64,000 nucleotides of DNA from Terriglobia bacterium. Lineage in GTDB: Bacteria; Acidobacteriota; Terriglobia; Terriglobales; Acidobacteriaceae. The stretch's first letter is position 1, and every line of letters begins with the position of its first letter. Of the stretch, positions 62,959-64,000 are shown one piece after another. The stretch is from the NCBI GenBank assembly GCA_020072585.1, contig JAIQGL010000003.1:225321-289320 (forward strand), given 5' to 3'. The notes beneath the pieces were generated by a model. The model was not told where the DNA came from and made no database searches. It saw only the letters and a program-made list of their open reading frames with translations. Both the position numbers and the translations under genes were made by a program.

Positions 62959-63813
62959 TTACGGGGCTTTCGCCGCCAAGGCCAGTTTCGGCAATGTTGG
63001 ATTTTGTAAATCGCCAAAGTTAGCAACTAGATGTCCCATAAAATCACTCACGGTTATAACAAGGTTATTTGCTTGTTGGTCTGTGAAGTTCTGGAATCCG
63101 TGAACAGCAGGATTTCTGTACGCCCTAGCGAAAGCCCGAAGATCCGTAACGAGCGCGTTGTAGAACTGCTCCACTTCGGCGCTGCACGTACCGGCCTTAG
63201 TCAAGCTTCGCACCGAATTCTGGATTTCTGCTGCAATAGCACCAATAGTAAGTCCCTGAATGTTGATTCCCAACGACATTGCTGCAGTTTTAGCTCCAAA
63301 ATCAATAACTCTCACTAAATGCAGAACGCACGCCGTTGGCTCACCTAAGCCAAGACAGCGCCTGGCAGCATGAAACTCCCATATCGCCTCATCAGCGCCC
63401 GTAGCTTTGCGTTTTTTTCCCGTAGGCATTTGAAAAAATCCCATACGATTACGAGGAATGGCTAGAAAAGCAAATTCGGCAAGCTCCTCTACTAAAAGGC
63501 CAGTGATAGGCTTGACCAAAGCTTGAAATCGTGCCGGGGGGCATTTCCCATCGCACGCGTCGATTACCGCGCGAATTTGTTTAGCTGTTCGAGCCAACCC
63601 TACATTAACGCAACCTTGCTCCATCTCCCGCAACCAACGCGCGACCTCATTGTATCTCTGCGTATTGAATAAGAGCATGTCACGGCTAACGTCGTTGGTA
63701 ACTGCGGCCAACCTAGCAAATAAATGTGCGGGGAACAAGGGAAGCATATCTATCTGAGTGTGACATGGTCGCTTATTGCCTGCAACTAGCTTATGTTTTC
63801 TTTTGAATCCCAC
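62959..63813 (-). CDS. HEPN-like helical protein, unknown function
   Basis: A 284-residue helical protein. Near the C-terminus, FYNALVTDLRAFARAYRNPAVHGF carries R-x4-H (RNPAVH), the active-site pattern of HEPN ribonuclease domains, followed by another helix (LVITVSDFMGHLVANF). The middle part (ACVLHLVRVIDFGAKTAAMSLG) resembles HEPN/DUF4145-type bundles. Many HEPN proteins are RNases in toxin or defence systems, but others are inactive. The start is GTG 63813 with AAAGG just before it; ATG 63747 is an alternative. It lies between an excisionase-like gene and an IS110 element, so an accessory origin is plausible. Confidence 0.6.
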   Translation of the reverse strand: MGFKRKHKLVAGNKRPCHTQIDMLPLFPAHLFARLAAVTNDVSRDMLLFNTQRYNEVARWLREMEQGCVNVGLARTAKQIRAVIDACDGKCPPARFQALVKPITGLLVEELAEFAFLAIPRNRMGFFQMPTGKKRKATGADEAIWEFHAARRCLGLGEPTACVLHLVRVIDFGAKTAAMSLGINIQGLTIGAIAAEIQNSVRSLTKAGTCSAEVEQFYNALVTDLRAFARAYRNPAVHGFQNFTDQQANNLVITVSDFMGHLVANFGDLQNPTLPKLALAAKAP

Positions 63814-63866
63814 CCTTTGCGTCCGCCATCAGGATTGCGAATCAGTCATTAGGCGGGACGCAAAGG
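63814..63866. repeat. Long inverted repeat at the IS110-side junction
   Basis: CCTTTGCGTCCGCC (63814-63827) pairs with GGCGGGACGCAAAGG (63852-63866); the second arm has one extra base. The arms flank 24 bases. The left arm abuts the start codon of the HEPN-like gene. It could be the target-site hairpin of the insertion, part of the element's left end, or an operator of the HEPN-like gene. Confidence 0.7.
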
Positions 63867-64000
63867 ATTGATTGGATAAGAGCGAAGGCCCCGTCCGACA
63901 CAGTATTCTTTGTTTGACGACGAAGACAACTGGGAAGAGAGGAGCCTTCAGATGATCATTATAGGTTGTGATTTCCATCCCAGTTGGCAAATGATTTCGT
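63828..64000 (+). mobile_element. Left end of an IS110-family element, cut by the window
   Basis: The only coding evidence is the transposase start at 63952. The 120-odd bases before it are non-coding. IS110 elements lack classical terminal inverted repeats, so the exact boundary cannot be read here. In the IS110 subgroup the left non-coding end encodes a bridge RNA; this stretch is where it would lie. Confidence 0.5.
63952..64000 (+). CDS. IS110-family transposase, N-terminal fragment
   Basis: Only 16 codons are visible: MIIIGCDFHPSWQMIS. This is the conserved start of IS110-family (DEDD) recombinases, in which the first Asp (G-C-D) is a RuvC-like catalytic residue. GAGGAG 7 bases before the ATG supports it. 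The rest lies beyond the window, so intactness is unknown. Confidence 0.65.
   Translation, partial: MIIIGCDFHPSWQMIS

Noticed and set aside
1..64000. CRISPR array, rRNA operon, prophage structural genes
   Set aside because: None seen: no regularly spaced direct repeats, no rRNA sequence, no capsid or terminase-like frames.

Overview
The window looks like a chromosomal segment of an Acidobacteriota member, probably class Terriglobia. This rests on gene content: a VWFA-related acidobacterial protein, MacB/ADOP-type permeases, carboxypeptidase-regulatory (Ig-like) secreted proteins, a subtilase ending in W-G-N-S-I repeats, and many orphan zinc-ribbon and sigma-54-linked genes. All assignments come from reading the sequence; no database search was run.

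Layout. 1-5.2 kb: a prolyl-oligopeptidase-type S9 peptidase, then a + strand group of a frameshifted methyltransferase, an OsmC-like protein, a glutaredoxin with an in-frame TGA at the first active-site position (probable selenoprotein with a bacterial SECIS hairpin), and an EamA transporter. 5.2-9.3 kb: a minus-strand minor-pilin operon (FimT, PilV, PilW, PilX types). 9.9-15 kb: secreted and cytoplasmic singletons (CarboxypepD-like, DHH phosphoesterase, pilin-like C-terminal domain protein, BON protein). 15.4-21 kb: a chaperone/usher-like surface-structure operon whose outer-membrane component is not an ordinary FimD usher. 21-25 kb: RMD1/DUF155 protein, beta-CASP nuclease, HEAT-repeat protein. 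25-31.6 kb: a LolD/MacB-type ATPase, an NtrC-type regulator and its histidine kinase, flanked on both sides by broken ADOP permeases. 32-34.4 kb: two YCII/DGPF proteins and an ECF42-type sigma factor, with matching ECF-type promoters before both YCII genes. 34.4-39 kb: an ABC ATPase and a permease fused to an M1 peptidase, then tRNA-Gln.

39.6-53.8 kb holds the most coherent regulatory unit: a sigma-54 activator with a C-terminal PilZ domain, divergent from a bifunctional-looking HD-GYP/GAF/GGDEF protein that is fused into one operon with a peptide ABC transporter. A -24/-12 promoter precedes that operon, and a second precedes a small membrane peptide plus an S8 subtilase. Both promoter regions carry the same 7-4-7 palindrome, a candidate binding site for the activator. 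c-di-GMP signalling, peptide uptake and an exported protease may therefore share one regulon.

53.8-59.8 kb: antiporter, MFS transporter, VWA protein and small membrane or zinc-ribbon proteins. 59.8-64 kb looks accessory: a standalone reverse transcriptase preceded by a run of hairpins, a cold-shock gene on the other side of those hairpins, an excisionase-like HTH with a small partner gene, a protein with a HEPN-like R-x4-H motif, and the left end of an IS110-family element running off the edge.
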